Positions 62,881-64,000 of a DNA stretch of 64,000 nt are shown here, in pieces. The stretch lies in contig JAKOON010000006.1 in NCBI GenBank assembly GCA_022577435.1, forward strand, positions 3,349,001 to 3,413,000, given 5' to 3'. Below the pieces are notes generated by a model. That model worked only from the letters and a program-made list of their open reading frames with translations. It had not been told where the DNA came from and ran no database searches. The translations under genes and the position numbers were made by a program. The stretch is from Embiotoca jacksoni (lineage: Eukaryota; Chordata; Actinopteri; Embiotocidae). Position 1 is the first letter of the stretch, and the number at the start of each line of letters is the position of its first letter.

Positions 62881-63218
62881 GTAAGACGTCGCAGCGAGAG
62901 CACAAATACATTGAAACATTTTCCCATTTTAGTATCCAGCACTATTTTCACTGTCTACTATTTTGTCTCCGTATTAGTTTCCGTAATAATCCCACAATGC
63001 ATTACATCGCATTTTATGCTATATATAAAATTTACATTAGTGCGACGTAGAAAAAGTTCCATCAGTTTTAGTAAATATATTTGAACTACTATTTATTCTG
63101 TCCAAATTGTGTTGCATTTTTTTTTACTCAGGCCTAATTTTCTTTTTTTTTTCTTTTTTTCAATAGTCGATTCTATTCTGAAACAAAAAAATGACGTTTG
63201 ACTTTTTTCTTCTGCTAG
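62881..63218 (+). other. add3: add3 intron (338 bp)
   Basis: The donor is GTAAGA and the acceptor TTCTGCTAG. It is T-rich near its end; nothing else is seen. Confidence 0.95.
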
Positions 63219-63299
63219 GGCCGAGTCAGTAAAGAGCAAGACCACATCCTCATCATCCCCAGAGGACTGTCATTCGCTGAGGCATCTGCTTCAAACCTG
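63219..63299 (+). CDS. add3: add3 coding exon (residues 163-189), last in window
   Basis: The acceptor AG is at 63217-63218 after a T-rich tract, and the donor GTAAGA begins at 63300. The 81 bases are 27 whole codons. The product reads [19 protein letters not shown] and then AEASASNL, matching the adducin head domain ([25 protein letters not shown] in mammalian ADD3 as I recall it). The frame continues from SYIT in the previous exon. The intron phase is 0 on both sides, so this exon could be skipped without a frame shift. The next exon should begin with the KVN/KIN-type residues but is not within the remaining 700 bases. Confidence 0.94.
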
Positions 63300-64000
63300 G
63301 TAAGAAACGTAAACGACTTTGGTCTGGTCCGAACAATTATTTAATTATGTGACCTGCCCACTACTTTTTATTTCTTGCAACACATAAATTATGTTGTAAG
63401 AGTTTGTCTGTGCCGGTGTCCTTATCCAACAGTGCACTGAGAGTATGAAGGTTTTGACTTTAACTGGACAGAACTAATGTTTTTCCAATAATCAGCAATT
63501 TACTTCCTTCTCTTCACTTCCTTGAACTCTGTGGAGGGAAATATAGCAGTTGAACTTGGTTTCAGTGTTTTGGCACCATTTGCACAAAAGACAAGTTGCC
63601 TCCCTCTTTCTGTGTTTACGTGTTTGTCGTGTTCAGTCTCACTGGCTCCTCTCATGTTGACATTAGTCAGCTTACCGTGTGATAAGTCTGGTAATCGAGA
63701 GCACTGTTTTGTTTTAAAGAGACTGCCACAAAATCTGCAGATATTTTTTAGCATTTATTTTACAATACTGATAAAACCATCTGTGGCATTGTGCAACAAA
63801 AAGAGAAGTAACCGATACAGAGTTTCTGTTGCTTTTTTTTCCTGCCAAAACGTATACTTATTAGGGCTCGAGCACCAAAGGTGCGAAAGCCCTATTCTTA
63901 TTCAAGCGATTATTATGATTCTCCGTAAACAACTACATTTTTGGCGGCTTTGTCATATTCCAAAACTCCTGAAAGTTAAAATTGCCGCAGGCATTCTTTG
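63300..64000 (+). other. add3: add3 intron, start only
   Basis: The donor is GTAAGA. No next exon is found before the window ends. The last 140 bases are a repeat copy listed separately. Confidence 0.9.
63861..64000 (-). repeat. Fish interspersed repeat with hairpin end (copy 2, cut by window end)
   Basis: It starts TTAGGGCTCGAGCACCAAAG and continues GTGCGAAAGCCCTATT, AGCGATTATTATGATTCTC and GTAAACAACTACATTTTTGG, matching the reverse complement of 4620-4739 block by block. Here the hairpin arms (AGGGCTCGAGCACC and GGTGCGAAAGCCCT) pair at 10 of 14 positions. Confidence 0.8.

Larger units (their letters stand above)
13100..64000 (+). other. add3: add3 (gamma-adducin) gene, 5' part, continues past window end
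   Basis: This is the presumed transcription unit. Four coding exons (from 50163, 61971, 62729 and 63219) have AG acceptors, GT donors and compatible phases (0, 1, 0, 0). Joined, they give 189 codons with no stop. The product matches the adducin family from its first residues ([44 protein letters not shown]). Adducins form heterotetramers under the plasma membrane, cap actin barbed ends and recruit spectrin. Gamma-adducin is preferred over alpha or beta because of the TTPPPPS N-terminus, [25 protein letters not shown] and KLASLYRLVDLF, as I recall the vertebrate paralogues. Fish can carry two add3 copies and I cannot tell which this is. Human ADD3 is about 700 residues, so roughly the first quarter is here. 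The 5' limit given is the furthest candidate first exon and is uncertain. Confidence 0.9.

Overview
The window looks like teleost fish nuclear DNA, probably from a percomorph. The evidence is consensus GT-AG introns, dense (CA)n/(GT)n and (GA)n microsatellites, and several interspersed repeat families I recognise from fish genomes. The one protein-coding gene I can place with confidence is the 5' part of an adducin gene on the + strand. It is best matched to gamma-adducin (add3), a membrane-skeleton protein that caps actin barbed ends and recruits spectrin to actin. No bacterial, viral, CRISPR or tRNA gene content was seen.

Layout. Positions 1 to about 12,800 are upstream DNA with repeats and no supported gene, apart from a speculative 38-base micro-exon at 1998-2035. 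A candidate non-coding first exon lies at about 13,100-13,299. A second candidate promoter and leader exon lies at about 44,100-44,662. The first certain exon starts at 50,113, with the start codon at 50,163. Coding exons are 50,163-50,357 (65 codons), 61,971-62,109, 62,729-62,880 and 63,219-63,299. Joined, they read 189 codons without a stop, and the gene continues beyond the window. The encoded part is the N-terminal tail and the beginning of the class II aldolase-like head domain; the rest of the head, the neck and the MARCKS-like tail are not in the window.

The remainder is intron and flanking DNA holding decayed mobile elements: an L2-type LINE reverse transcriptase relic (30.3-30.7 kb), a mariner transposase relic (37.8-37.9 kb, minus strand), a Tc1-like transposase relic (42.4-42.6 kb, minus strand), a hAT-like MITE (55.6 kb), SINE-like tRNA-headed repeats, and four repeat families each seen as two copies in opposite orientation. 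Two of these inverted pairs lie inside the presumed transcript, and one of them brackets the start-codon exon.

Points worth testing are the start of exon 2, which reads both as a 3' splice site and as a 5' splice site; a 61-codon antisense open exon at 41,030-41,214 that looks coding but that I cannot name; a CpG-dense island at about 34.2-34.44 kb deep in the presumed intron 1; and the choice between the two candidate first exons. I found nothing that I would call a new biological system.
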